Below are positions 13,460 to 25,104 of a stretch of DNA of 64,000 bases, piece after piece. The notes under the pieces were generated by a model. It saw nothing but the letters and a program-made list of their open reading frames with translations, did no database searches and had not been told where the DNA came from. Source of the DNA: Ceratorhiza oryzae-sativae (lineage: Eukaryota; Basidiomycota; Agaricomycetes; Cantharellales; Ceratobasidiaceae); assembly GCA_030998015.1 (NCBI GenBank), contig JARWMV010000232.1, positions 1,674,001 through 1,738,000 of the forward strand, written 5' to 3'. Within the stretch, counting starts at the first letter, position 1; every line of letters begins with the position of its first letter. Both the position numbers and the translations under genes were made by a program.

Positions 13460-14104
13460 TGTCCTGCGCCCAGAGATTCTTGGGAAGCACCAGGAGTACA
13501 CGGCGAGCAAAATCGGCGGCTCGAGCAAGAAGCCTTTGTAAGCAGGTTTCACCCGCTAGACTGTCTTGTTTGATTAAATGGCTCGGCAGGTTCCTGGTCT
13601 TCCACGGTGGATCCGGCTCGACCAAGGAGGAGATCAAGACTGCGGTGTCCAACGGTGTTGTCAAGATGAACGTTGACACTGGTGCGTTGGAAATGGTTGC
13701 ACTTGGCTCTGCGCTCACCTGCATTTGCGTCTGTTAGACACCCAGTTTGCTTACCTTTCTGGCATCCGAGTAAGTCCGGGTCTAGAAATTTCGTGGTGTG
13801 CCTAACTGTGTGCCTTTTTTTTCGTAGGACTTCTTCAAAGCCAAGGAAGGTTACATCCAGAGCCAGGTTGGTAACCCCGAGGGAGCCGACAAGCCCAACA
13901 AGAAGGTGCGGAACTTTGTTTCAAGTTGTCGCCAAGACTCACGATGCAATTCTAGTACTATGATCCTCGTGTGTGGGTGCGTGAGGGCGAAAAGACGCTC
14001 ACCGCCCGTGTCAAGGAGGCGTGCTCGGACTTGGGCAACGTCAGTGAGTAGATGCCAATTGCCCAGGCTGGACCGGCGCTGACGTATACACAGATACTCT
14101 GTAA
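12423..14104 (+). CDS. FBA1: Class II fructose-bisphosphate aldolase, with 12-nt and 6-nt microexons
   Basis: This is the zinc-dependent aldolase of glycolysis and gluconeogenesis, splitting fructose-1,6-bisphosphate into DHAP and glyceraldehyde-3-phosphate. Twelve exons total 1077 nt (358 aa), the usual length: 12423-12446, 12501-12560, 12609-12620, 12685-12690, 12747-12793, 12848-13000, 13064-13537, 13590-13681, 13738-13769, 13828-13905, 13956-14043, 14094-14104. Visible sites are LHTDHCAHK (zinc histidine and catalytic Asp), GNVHGVYKPGNV with its zinc histidine, FHGGSGST (zinc histidine and phosphate loop), and VKMNVDTDTQ. All introns are GT-AG and no frameshift is present. Strong codon bias, many 5'-end introns and the CT-rich leader point to high expression. 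The start MGVLDVVPAG is the family N-terminus. Confidence 0.96.
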
Positions 14105-14348
14105 TCGGTCTTACGTGTATCTTCGCTGTATTGATGAAATGACAAGTGAATGTATGCTATTCTATATAAGCGCCCGGATGACGGCATGAGCCAAGAGGAG
14201 GGGTCACGTGTGCCGCGCCGACCAAGATTTGTGCGACGTGCTTGCTTTTCACTGTATCGGTAGTCTACAACGACGGTCTCTACTCGTCCCCACCACACAT
14301 TTATTTGCCCAGCTGTCTGACGCCCAGGTGGCCCAGTCGCTCCCCATC

Positions 14349-16689
14349 ATGCATCGCCGCACAAGCTCCAAGTCGCTGCCGACGCCCGCAGCGAACTCGA
14401 TGCGCTCGCCGTACTCGCCCAACACCGACTCGCCCCAGGGCTCCAGCGTCTCGCTCCTGCCCCCCATGGTCCAGCGCGCGAGCGGAGCAAACGTTCTCGC
14501 AGCACATATGCAGCCCCCTTCCCCCGGGTCCCAAGGCGAACAAGGTTTTATGCCTCTCGTACGTCGTCTTGGCCTAGGAAAACAAAGCATGTCGTGCTCA
14601 CACCACCCCGTTAAAACGCAGGGAAACACATACAGGGCCTCGGAAGCCTCGTTCTCGTCCAAGTACTCACTTGCTCCTGACCCGGCCAAGTGGGGCGCAT
14701 ACGTGACGTCCGACCGCCCCGAGCCTGACGACGAACTTCACAACCCCGATCCGGCGCGAGACCGCCGCCACGACTCGGGCGGCACGTTTTTCACCATGCG
14801 CGGTATCGCGAATCTCGGCTGTCTGGCCCTCCTCACGTTGGGACTCTTGACCTTGTTGTGCGTAGCTCGACGTTCCCCCCCTGAGCGCGATTGATCGACA
14901 AGTGCTGATTTCGTCATTCGCGTTTGTAGCGCCGGATATCCGTTGATTGTACATTTCACGCAGCAGGAAATGTCTACCTTGGGTGGATACAACCTGGGTG
15001 GCATCAACGCTACTGGGCAGGTCCCCGAAATACCTGGAAACTTTGGCCTCATCGACCGCGACACCCCTCCAGAGGCATACACACACAAGTCGCTCGAGGA
15101 TGGAAGCGAGTGGGACTTGGTTTTTAGCGACGAATTTAACATCGAGGGGCGATCGTTTTATCCAGGGGATGACCCGTACTGGGAGGCTGTAGATCTGCAC
15201 TACTGGTGCGTCAGTCCTTTGCCTTTTACTGCTGTCAAATCTAATTAGCCTTTTCCAGGGGCACGAACAACCTCGAATGGTACTCGCCCGATATGGTCTC
15301 AACCTCGAACGGATATTTGAATATCACCTTGGCCAGACAAAAGTGGAGGGGTCTGGACTATAAAGGCGGGCTGATCATGTCCTGGAACAAGTTTTGCTTT
15401 ACAGGAGGCTACTTTGTCGGTATGTCTTCGTTTTTCACATACGTAAAATCATGACTCACCTGTTTTAGCCAATGTCTCCTTGCCTGGAAAGAGTACCGTC
15501 TATGGTTTGTGGCCGGCTGTATGGGCGATGGGCAACCTGGGTCGTGCGGCTTATGGTGCTTCACTTGAAGGAATGTGGCCTTACTCATACGTGAGTCGAT
15601 CTGACCCGTCAAAGCGCTTGTGCTAACTTGTTTATCGTAGGACACTTGCGATGTCGGTACTCTCCCTAACCAGACTTTCCCCAACGGCACACCGATCAAT
15701 GCGACTAGACACGGCGACCCATCCTACGACGGGGTTCTGTCTTTCCTCCCCGGTCAACCTCAGCGCTTGCACGTGCCAAGGCGAATCGCACCCTGGACCA
15801 AAGCGCCCAGACGGCTCGTTTGTTGGCCGCTCCGCTCCTGAAATTGATATCCTTGAAGCTCAAGTCGACGCCGGAACTCTGATTGGACATGTCAGCCAGT
15901 CGGGTCAGTGGGCGCCATACAACTATGGGTATGAGTGGTTCAACACATCGTGAGTGGCCCAGCAGATTGTGTGTTGTCCGTATCGTGACGTTGAGTTTTA
16001 GTGAGAATATGAAGCTTTACGGCGACACTGTTTTGAACTCGTACCATGGTGGTGTATACCAACAGACTACTAGCGGTCTGTCGACCACTAACCAGGCACG
16101 TCTTTTCGGCTTTTCATAGTTTGCAGTCGGTCTGACCTTGGCTATAGGGATGTTATACCGAAGGCCCTGGATGCTTTGCAGTATACGGATTCGAGTACAA
16201 GCCCGGAACCGACGGCTATATCACTTGGACGAATGATAATAAACCTGCTTGGACAATATACGGTGCGGGTATGGGCCCTGATCCTCGTGTCGAGATTGGG
16301 GCGCGCCCGGTGCCACAAGAGCCTATGGTCGGTGTTTTCTCGCCCGTTTTGCTATGCAATGCTCACCGACGTCGCGACTCCAGTATATGATTGTGAACTT
16401 GGGTATCTCACCCAACTTTGGTGCAATTGACTTTGAGCATCTCGTGTTCCCGACATGGATGTTGGTGGATTGGATTCGCGTGTATCAGCCAAAGAACGCC
16501 CATAATATCGGATGCGACCCGCCAGATTTCCCAACTGCCGAGTATATCAACACGTAAGTTTTTTTAATTAGTGGCTGTATGGTTGTTTAGCACTCTACAT
16601 TCACCAGGTATATTGAAGCGTACACAAACCCCAACTTGACTACTTGGGTGGATGACTACAAGCAAGTTATACCGAAAAACAGCTTGTAG
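14349..16689 (+). CDS. Kre6/Skn1-type beta-glucan synthesis protein, tandem copy 1 (GH16)
   Basis: Kre6 and Skn1 are type II membrane glycosylases of the secretory pathway needed for cell-wall beta-1,6-glucan. The N-terminus is cytosolic and Ser/Pro-rich (MHRRTSSKSLPTP). A membrane segment follows near 14800-14950 (NLGCLALLTLGLLTL). The lumenal SKN1/GH16 domain starts at GGYNLGGINATGQVPEIPGN. The GH16 catalytic motif reads EIDILE (about 15840-15860), matching ExDxxE with both glutamates present. The C-terminus is DDYKQVIPKNSL. At about 15758 the frame slips: copy 2 has an Arg codon where this copy has a single base, so the reading frame needs two added bases or one removed. No intron can explain it. 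Copy 2 follows head to tail from 17351. Apart from the shift the gene looks functional. Confidence 0.9.
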
Positions 16690-17350
16690 ATGGGTGCACG
16701 TAGGAATTCGTCTGAGGACGGTTGTTTGCAATGGATGTATTATTAGAAATTATTATTGGTATTGGTGCGCCTGCATACCTTTCGTTTGTTTATCGGACTG
16801 CTTCTGTTTGATCCTCCGAGGAGGAAATTTGTGGAATATACCCTATTTTTACTCTAGAGAAGAGCTGGTTAAGTACTCGTCAGCCACAAGAAATTCGCTA
16901 GTCGCGAACGGTACGCCTGGGAACAATCTACGGCCCTGTTCAGGAAAAATGTTAGGCTGACAATCCTCACGCTTTCCCCCAGATCCACGACGTTTGCAGC
17001 CTGTCAAGGTGTCGATTTCCTGACTGTCAAAGACTAGATGAGTCATGGCCGATGGTATCCAAGGCATTTACTTGATGCGGCTGTGAACGAACCATTCGAT
17101 GTTAGATGTCCATGCGTGGATCTCTCCGGTCACGCCGGCCCTGGGATTTTAAGCTCTGCGCCTGATCCGCACTAAGATTGTCTACATGGCGCCTGTCCCT
17201 TTTTTTCGGTCGAAATCCAGCATAGCAAACATAATAACTCCTCCTCTTGGCCGCCGCCACCACACCTCCCTCGCTTGTTTTCAGGTTCCTACCGCATTTG
17301 GCTTCACTCCTTTTTTTCTTTTGTTTGACGCGACTCGACTCGACGCGTCT
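16690..17350. other. Intergenic region between the two SKN1-type genes
   Basis: The 661 bp hold the terminator of copy 1 and the promoter of copy 2. The last 150 bp are T- and pyrimidine-rich (for example CCTTTTTTTCTTTTG near 17308). No gene was recognised. Confidence 0.4.
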
Positions 17351-19795
17351 ATGCATCGGCGCACCCCATCCAAGGTTCTTCCCACTCCGCCCGGGGCTGG
17401 CCCAACCGGCGCGGTTCGCGGATTATACGGAGCTGTAGCATCCCAGGAGATGTCTCAGTCTTCGCTGAGCGTTCCTCTGATGTCGCCTCGTCCTGCGCCT
17501 CGTCCCGGCCAACAGCAGGGCGGGTTCCAGGCGGTAATGATGCAGCCCCCAACTCCGAGCAATGATCCTCCTCCGGGATACGGGACCGTAGTACGAGACA
17601 TGGCCGCAAGCCTGCTCATTTCGGGACTGACACTGTCTGAAACTAGGATAAACTACCGTCTCCAAGCAATGGATCCTACATGTCAGTCTCGACCAAGTAT
17701 GCGCTGACGCCCGACCCGTCCACTTGGGGGCTCAACTTGCTCGCGAGTGTCCCCGAACCCGACGACGAGCTCCACAACCCTGACCCGAGACGCGACCGTG
17801 CAAGCGATAATGGAGGCTCGATGTTGACAGCGCGCGGTCTTGCCAATCTGGGCTGCTTGATCATTCTGGGATTGATGTTTATTGGGCTATTGTGAGCGCT
17901 TGTTCCTGGGGGTATTTAAATGTCGCTAATTGCAGCATGGCGATAAAGTGCGGTGTATCCTATTGTAGACTATGCGACCAGGCGCAAACCTGACACGTTT
18001 GGCGGATACAATCTTGGAGGGATCAATGCGTCTGGTCAGGTGCCTGAGATCCCAGGCAACTTTGCGCTTATTGACCGGGACACGCCCACGTCCGCATATA
18101 CCTACAAATCCATGGAGGATGCGTCCGATTTTGATCTTGTGTTCAGCGACGAGTTTAATCTCGATGGACGGAGCTTCTATCCGGGCGATGATCCGTATTG
18201 GGAAGCCGTTGATTTGCATTATTGGTAAGTTGAGAGCCATTGACCGGTTATGAAGTTGAAGTGTTATTATAGGGGAACAAACAACTTGGAGTGGTATTCC
18301 CCTGATATGATCACAACTTCCAATGGCTATCTCAACATCACTCTTGATCGGCACAAGTGGAACCGACTGGACTACAAGGGTGGCATGATTTCTACCTGGA
18401 ACAAGTTTTGTTTCACTGGCGGGTACTTTGTCGGTAAGCATCTTCCCAACATCTGATGTGGTGATGTTCAAATTCACGATACTGTCTCAGCCAACGTATC
18501 ATTGCCCGGGTCTAGCTCGGTGTATGGCCTTTGGCCGGCGATTTGGGCAATGGGAAACCTAGGCCGTGCTGGCTACGGCGCTTCTCTCGATGGAACATGG
18601 CCATACACCTATGTAAGCCTATACAAGGTCCAGCTTGCGCTAAAAATTGACCTCCTCGTGAAAGGATACATGCGACGTCGGTACACTTCCGAACCAAACC
18701 TTTCCCAATGGCACACCCATCAAGGCGACAATCAATGGAGACAAGGGCCACGATGGCGTGCTTTCTTACCAACCCGGACAGCGCCTGAGCGCATGCACAT
18801 GCCCCGGCGAGTCTCACCCAGGGCCGATCCGCCCCGACGGGTCATTTGTGGGGCGTGCTGCTCCAGAAATTGATATGTTCGAGGCTCAAGTGGATACTAG
18901 CACTTTGATCGGGCATGTTAGTCAAAGTGGTCAATGGGCTCCATTTAACTACAGATACAAATGGCCGCAAACTCCGTAAGTCATGTGTCTTTCAAATGTG
19001 GATATCCTTTGAGGTCTTTTTTCTAGCGATAATCACGAGTTCCAAGGAAACGGTAGTGAGCTTAATAGTTACCTTGGAGGCGTCTATCAACAGAGTACTA
19101 GTGGCTTGACTATCACAAACCAGGTGAGAAATAAATCCGGGCGTTGTTGAAGTCTGAAATTCATCCTTCGTGCAGGACTGCTACACTCAAGGGGGAGGAT
19201 GTTTCTCGGTATACGGGTTTGAGTACAAACCAGGCTATGATGGTTACATTGCTTGGACGACGATGACAAGCCTGCCTGGAAAATCTACGGTTCGGCTATG
19301 AAAGCAGACCCGGATGTCGAAATTGGCCCTCGCCCAGTCCCTCTGGAGCCAATGGTAAATACACGAACATTCACATTCATACAAAAAGCTACGGTCTCTG
19401 ACACTCTTTGGTATAGTATTTGATTATGAACTTGGGCATGTCCCCGAATTTTGGGGCCATCGACTGGGACCATCTCAAATTCCCGACTTGGATGCTCATT
19501 GATTGGGTCCGCGTATACCAACCGAAAGATAATCACAATATTGGCTGCGACCCTCCAGATTTCCCCACCGCCGATTATATCAATACGTATGTATCAGGTC
19601 GTCACAAAATCGACCCTCATTGACTTCCTCTCCCACAGTTATATTGAAGCTTATACCAACCCAAGTAAGCAAAACGCATCTACTAGATGCAGCGCCGTAC
19701 TGACAACTACATCGTTAACCTTAGATTTGACAACTTGGGTCGACGACTACAAGCAAGCTATACCCAAGAACCGCCTTACTTCTACATGTACTTGA
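17351..19795 (+). CDS. Kre6/Skn1-type beta-glucan synthesis protein, tandem copy 2 (GH16)
   Basis: This is the paralogue of the preceding gene, with the same architecture: a cytosolic Ser/Pro-rich tail (MHRRTPSKVLPTPP), a membrane segment (NLGCLIILGLMFIGLL, about 17840-17900) and a lumenal GH16 domain. The catalytic motif is EIDMFE (about 18865-18885). Intron positions match copy 1, for example after DLHYW and after TGGYFV, showing recent tandem duplication. The two proteins differ most in the N-terminal tail. One frameshift sits at about 19258-19261: the text gives AWTTM where copy 1 has TWTND, and adding one base restores the frame through DDKPAWKIYGS. The end is DDYKQAIPKN plus a short tail, stop at 19793-19795. 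The role is inferred to be the same as copy 1; which of the two is the main KRE6 cannot be said. Confidence 0.9.
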
Positions 19796-20970
19796 TCTTG
19801 ACTTCTCTGTTGTTCTACCCTTTGTTGTACCATCTCTTTTTGTAGTCCAAGTGCTATCATGTTGGCCTCGATGGTCCTTTTCGGCTTCATGCTCCTAGCA
19901 TTGAGCCTTTGACGGCCACAAAACCCACCTTGCCTGTACATTTCCCTCCACACACTTTTCATTAGGTCTTCAATTGATATCCTGGGGCAAACATTCCAAA
20001 TCGCTTTGAATCACAATCCTTTTAAACAGCCGACTCCAACCGAGTGTGACATCAAGTCGTTGGGGCGTTCAACATACCTGGATCGTGCTGAAAAAGTGGA
20101 AAACGCATGACGATCAGCAAATATTTGTTGTAGCCACAGGGGGTTCAGTCCACAGCGGAGCTCCTGACATATATCACTATTTTCCACTGCCTAGCCGTTA
20201 TGTAAAACAACGTATTGCAGACGCTGCAGAGCCAGTGCACCGTTATAACCGCGAAAGCAAACTACCAAACAATCTGTATTGGGTTTAAAGCACGAAGGAC
20301 TGGGATCGGTCTTGTGAAACGGGGCTCCTAGGCCCAGCCAGCTTCGGCCCCTTCTAGTGAAAGTCGAAAGCTAGACGTTAGGTATGTAGCTGATGTATGA
20401 TAGGTAACTGAGGACGTTGGCCACCCTGGAGTTATCCCTGCTATCCCTAAGGGCAGTGGGTAATACAATATATCCTATCCAAGATGTGACTGAACCATCC
20501 ACGCCGGCTATGCATCATGTCATTTGTTCGCCAAGCTAACCGCTTTGCCTTTTCGTTGCCTACTTATTGTCTCAATAGGCGTATGGAAATGCAGAAAGGG
20601 GTTATCCACGCCAGACTACGCACTATGTGCAACTATGAACAATTGCAACCGTCGTATATAGCCCAATTCAGAATAGTAGCTACAACACTGTCCACACAGA
20701 CACATAAGGCTGCCAAACAATATGGTGAAACCAAGCAAATACACAGGTTAAAGCAGACACACCCATACCTTGAATAGGTTATCTTGCATCAGCCACTAGC
20801 CTCAGAGATGACAGGTCCAACTCCAAAACTGAAAGTGTGCCTCACGGTTATCCGATCGCTAATCACCTGCAAGCATGCCTCCAGTTACCGCCGGTTCAAT
20901 TCGGATCGCGATGGTGCTTTTGATGGCAAATCCCAAGAAATGGCAAGATATATGCGCCTTTCTGACACAC
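19796..20970. other. Long non-coding stretch with no recognisable gene
   Basis: Scattered short ORFs (for example an 80-codon one at 20046-20288) show no known domain and no supporting splice structure. The stretch lies between the SKN1 tandem and the P450 relic and may contain further unrecognisable remains of the same duplication. Confidence 0.4.
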
Positions 20971-21490
20971 ATATGATAGGAACATGTATTCCATAAGGCA
21001 GCCTAATCATACCTAACATTGGTGCGATCACTCGTAATCCAAATACCTACCATAAACCCGGCCTGTTCAATCCTGAGCGTTTCCTAGCCACTGATGGAAA
21101 TGCTGAGCCCGAGCCCGAGACATTTGTTTTTGGTTTTGGAAGGTGAGCTGTGTCATCATTATTCATGTCGATAGAATGATTAAGTAAATGAATCATGGTG
21201 TCAGACGGTGTCCCGGGATCCATACCTCACATTCGTCCGCCTGGCTGTCAATCGCATTGACGCTCGTTGCATACAAAATTATGGCTCACACTGGGTCAGG
21301 TGCTAGGTTTGAACTTCCCAGTCTTGTGTATCCTCATAACACCGTAATGTGGACAGCGTAGAGCTCATCTCTCAGTGACTGAGCTAATGCGTTTTCAGTC
21401 AGCCTGAACCAGTCGAGCGCACAATCGAACCAAGGGCACCAAAGGCGAAAAGACTGGTGGAGGATTTGGGGACTATGACCCGAGCTATGG
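20971..21490 (+). pseudogene. Cytochrome P450 3' relic
   Basis: This is the remains of the last third of a P450, parallel to the downstream gene at 24330-24840. It reads CIP, then an in-frame TAA where the intact copy has a CAG codon, then GSLIIPNIGAITRNPN, NPERFLATDG and FVFGFG (to about 21141). A conserved intron position follows, then RCPGIHTSHSSAWLSIALTL. The heme motif is one codon short (FGFGRRCPG rather than FGFGRRRCPG). A last-exon remnant, QPEPVERTIEPRAPKAKRL, lies at about 21405-21470. Upstream P450 exons are missing. The stop codon, the lost codon and the missing 5' part make this a pseudogene, not an assembly artefact. Confidence 0.82.
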
Positions 21491-21589
21491 CTAACCTCAC
21501 AATGTTTAATGTTACGTTTTGGCGAATGACTGAAATGTTGTATTTCTCCTAAACCAATAGTATCAGAATATATTATCGTGCAGTCTACT

Positions 21590-21800
21590 TGGTCCAACAA
21601 TGTACTGGCGTTAGTACGATTAAGTGCCTAGATCTGACTACTTGGTTCGACGGCTACCAGCAGTTTATACCCAAGAATTGTCTAGCTTTCTGCGTGCGAT
21701 TGAGGTCAGCGCTTCTGTTATTTTATTATCTGTTATTTTGTACCAAGTGCTATCTGACTGGCCTTGGGCTAACCCTCGCTGCTCCATCACAGCCACCGAG
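21590..21800 (+). pseudogene. Relic of a third SKN1-type gene, 3' end only
   Basis: From about 21634 the sequence reads LTTWFDGYQQFIPKN, the counterpart of LTTWVDDYKQAIPKN at the C-terminus of the intact SKN1 copy 2. Similarity extends upstream into the last intron (acceptor TAG just before) and downstream into the 3' UTR (ACCAAGTGCTATCTGACTGG here, CCAAGTGCTATCATGTTGG after copy 2). The rest of the GH16 gene is absent. Confidence 0.72.
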
Positions 21801-22620
21801 CTGGATTCATGACGCTGGTCAAGATCACGAGTCGGGAGGTATCCAAGTAGAATCCCGGTGTTCCAATACTCAAACCAGTGCGTGAAGTCATCTGTACCAA
21901 GAGTAATAGAAGTCCATCACATCAGCACATGCTTCCAGCCACGATGCTTCCTCGGCCACAAGTGCCCGCTCGCCGCACAGGTTACATTATTATTTCAAGC
22001 CTATCGTACTTTGGAATGAATTCCCCGACGTGACTTAAGCGGCAGCTAAATTCACTCTTGAAAAGTAGCTCAAACTACAAGCAACGTTATATTGACCGTG
22101 AATAGGTAGAACATATCAAGTAGTCATCAATCGACATTATTCCAGGCCCTAGTCAACGGCAAGGCACGAATCGCATAGTTTATATTCAAAATAGGGGAGA
22201 CACACCACGTACAATGATAGGTGCTGTACCGCTGCTTTACCCTGATACACTAGAGAATTTCACATGTACCATACATATTACTTCGCAAACGTGCCAAACC
22301 ATACCGTTTTGAGCCCTTGGAACCAGGATGCTGGCGTAGCAGCAGAGAGCGATATGTGTGAAGCACATGAGTATCCTTCTTAGGGATTAAGATGCAGTGG
22401 ATAAATGCGGAGATTGCTGTAGGAGGTTACCAGCATCGGTAAAATAGTTCTAGCCCATTAACCGTGGTGCTTATGTTACTACCGGCTTCGTCAAACGCAT
22501 CATTGGAAGAGCCTCTTTACTCTAATAAATGCCCCTCCTGGCATGTGAACCTAGGGGAGCTGTGGATTCACCCCTCTTCAGACGGTCCCCGCTTGTCCTC
22601 TCAACAAGCCGTAGGGCGAA
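21801..22620. other. Non-coding stretch upstream of the intact P450
   Basis: About 820 bp without a recognisable gene. It presumably contains the P450 promoter in its right end. No motif is assigned. Confidence 0.4.
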
Positions 22621-24842
22621 ATGGCCGTCGCCTGGGTAGATATTGCTACAATCTCGTTCGCAGTGCTATGTATTTTCGCATTACGGCGGAGTCTTAGGCA
22701 AAGCAAGGCGCCTCTGCCTCCTGGTCCTCCTCGCTGGCCAGTAGTCGGAAGTGTATTCTCCCTCGCCAAAAGCAAAAGTATGTTCGACGCATTCAACGAA
22801 TGGTCGAAACACCATGGTAAGTGCCCACATTACGACTCATATATCTCAATATCGACTGACTCGAACGCCACAGGCGATGTGGTTTTTGCCCAGATATTAA
22901 ACCAAAAAATCGTTGTTATTAATTCGTACGAAGCGGCTATTGAACTTCTCGAACATAGATCAACCGCATACAGTCAACGGCCACGAATGGTAATGGCAAA
23001 CGAACTGTACGTGGGTTCCTTTCAAAAAATTGAATGCACCTGCTCGCCCCCCCCTCCCCGGTTGGGCAACATCTCTGAGAGTGCACAATGTTTCGAGGAG
23101 GATGACTAGAGATAACCATATAGTAACGCTGCCCTGATTTAAACAGAGTCGGATGGGGGCCATGCTTAGCCACTATGCCCTATGGAGCGAACCACAGGCG
23201 CATGCGGAAGCTCATTCATGATGGAACAAGTCCAAAAGCGATGGAGGTATTTGGCCATGATCATAGCGAATTTCGATTTTCTACTTACTCTCAAGCGAAA
23301 TAGACACTCAGGCCTGCACAGGAGAAAGAGGCTGTTAGACTTGTTCAACGACTATTGGATACTCCAGAAGACTTATACCTACATATACGCCAGTAAGGCA
23401 CCTATGCGTCTGGCTAATGATGCTCACCAACCATTTTCATGCATATAGAACAGTTGGTGCCACACTTCTCAAACTTGTTTATGGCTATGAGATCAAGGAC
23501 CGTCATGACGACTTTTTAAATCTCGCTGAAAAAGCGGTGGACATGTTTTCTTTGGTAACAACTCCTGGAGCTTTCTTGGTCGACACATTCACTTGGCGTA
23601 TGTGTCTCTGTATAGCCGAGACATTTCCAAACTGACACACATGTACAGTCAAGTTTGTACCGGGAGCTCCGTTCAAGGCCAAAGCGAGGGAATGGAGGAT
23701 GCTTGTTATGGATCTCTTGGAGAAACCTGCAGAGTACACTCAAGAGAAAATAGTCAGTCTGCTAGTGCATTGCTGAGGTTTCTCAAAAGCTCACTTTATC
23801 GTGGGATAAGAAATCGGGAAGAACTGAGCCGTGTCTCATGGCTAACTGGCTCGAGCGGGCTGACGAACAAAGCGACGAGAAAGACGAATCACTAATAAAG
23901 GTGGGGGATTTTAATTTCCATTTGTGACGCCTGAACTAAGGCATCTTCTGCTAGTGGGCAGGAACGACGATTTATGGCGGGGGAATAGACACGGTATAGG
24001 TAGACCTACCAAAGCAGAATACCCGAATTATAACCTTGGTTAAATAGACCGTCTCGGCCATGCTGTTTTTCTTTGCTCACATGGTTCACCACCCAGACAT
24101 CCAAAGAGAGGCTCAAAAGGAGATTGACCAAGTTGTTGGAACTGATCGTCTGCCAACATACAATGACCGTGGCTCGCTTCCCTATATTGAAGCATTGTTC
24201 AAAGAGGTGCTACGCTGGCACCCAGCCGCACCGTTTGGTATACCTCACCTACTAGATGCGGCTCATGATGATATCTACAAGGGTGATTGTCCAGGAGCGA
24301 TCTCATATATGCGTTGAACTGACCTGTATGCAACAGGAATGTGCATTCCACAGGGGAGCCTGATAATACCTAACATACGCGCGATGACCCGTAATCCGAA
24401 TGTCTACTACCAACCTGAAGTCTTCAGACCTGAACGTTTCCTGGCTACTGATGGGAGTGCTGAAATCGACCCCGCGATATTTGTTTTTGGTTTTGGAAGA
24501 AGGTAAGCTGCTGTATTGCTGGTTTAACAGATCAGGAGCTCAGCCATGAGGATAATGGGGTTAGACGATGCCCTGGAATCCATATTGCGCATTCGTCTCT
24601 CTGGTTGTCCATTGCCCTGACACTTTCTGTGTACGACATCACGCCTTACGTTGGGCCGAACGGAAAACCCGAGCTACCTAGCCTAGATTACTCTCGGACT
24701 ACAATCAGGTAGGCGGTGTAGAATTCGTTCCGATTAACTTGGTTAACGAGGTTCTGGTCAACCTGAACCGTTCAAGTGCAAAATCACGCCTCGATCGCCA
24801 AAGGCAAAGAGGCTCATTGAGGATTCGGCGATCGTCACCTGA
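22621..24842 (+). CDS. Cytochrome P450 monooxygenase (microsomal, fungal)
   Basis: This is a heme-thiolate monooxygenase with an N-terminal ER membrane anchor (ATISFAVLCIFAL) and the hinge PLPPGPPRWPVVGSVF. The oxygen-binding I helix is AGTTIYGGGIDTT, split by an intron at about 23990-24050. The K-helix ExxR is EVLR. PERF reads RPERFLATDG, and the heme loop FGFGRRRCPG carries the cysteine ligand. Many short introns are needed; one (about 23250-23306) removes an apparent in-frame TAG. The terminal exon (from 24758, PEPFKCKITPRSPKAK) lacks a usable acceptor: the expected AG reads GG at 24756-24757. Without splicing, translation would stop at 24710-24712, losing about 25 residues after the heme loop. 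The substrate is unknown, and the family is close to those expanded in wood- and plant-associated basidiomycetes (inference). Confidence 0.85.
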
Positions 24843-25104
24843 GACTCAGTTGGCCCCTAGACATTCAACCTTGTGTTCCGACAAGGCAGATGAACTTCTG
24901 TATTTTTGCTTGGAGAAATAGCATCAAAGCGTACGAATTTGTGGCATTAGCTTGTGATTAAAGCGAATACCGCTGTCTTAACTAGAATAACACAAGCGGT
25001 AGTGGTGTATTAGACACTACACGTGCCAATGGCCAGCAGAGAGACATCTGACACGACAGCGTGTAAGATGAGAAAGCAATGGGTATATTTAGCAAGGGAA
25101 TTTC

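Noticed and set aside
12705..13724. A 339-codon open frame on the minus strand across the aldolase gene
   Set aside because: It lies antisense to the clearly assigned aldolase exons and crosses its introns. Strong codon bias in highly expressed genes removes stops from the antisense frame; no domain is seen in it.
22621..24842. P450 as part of a biosynthetic cluster with the SKN1 genes and dehydrogenase
   Set aside because: No backbone synthase, transporter or regulator is nearby, and SKN1, phosphoesterase, eIF2-alpha and aldolase are unrelated housekeeping functions.
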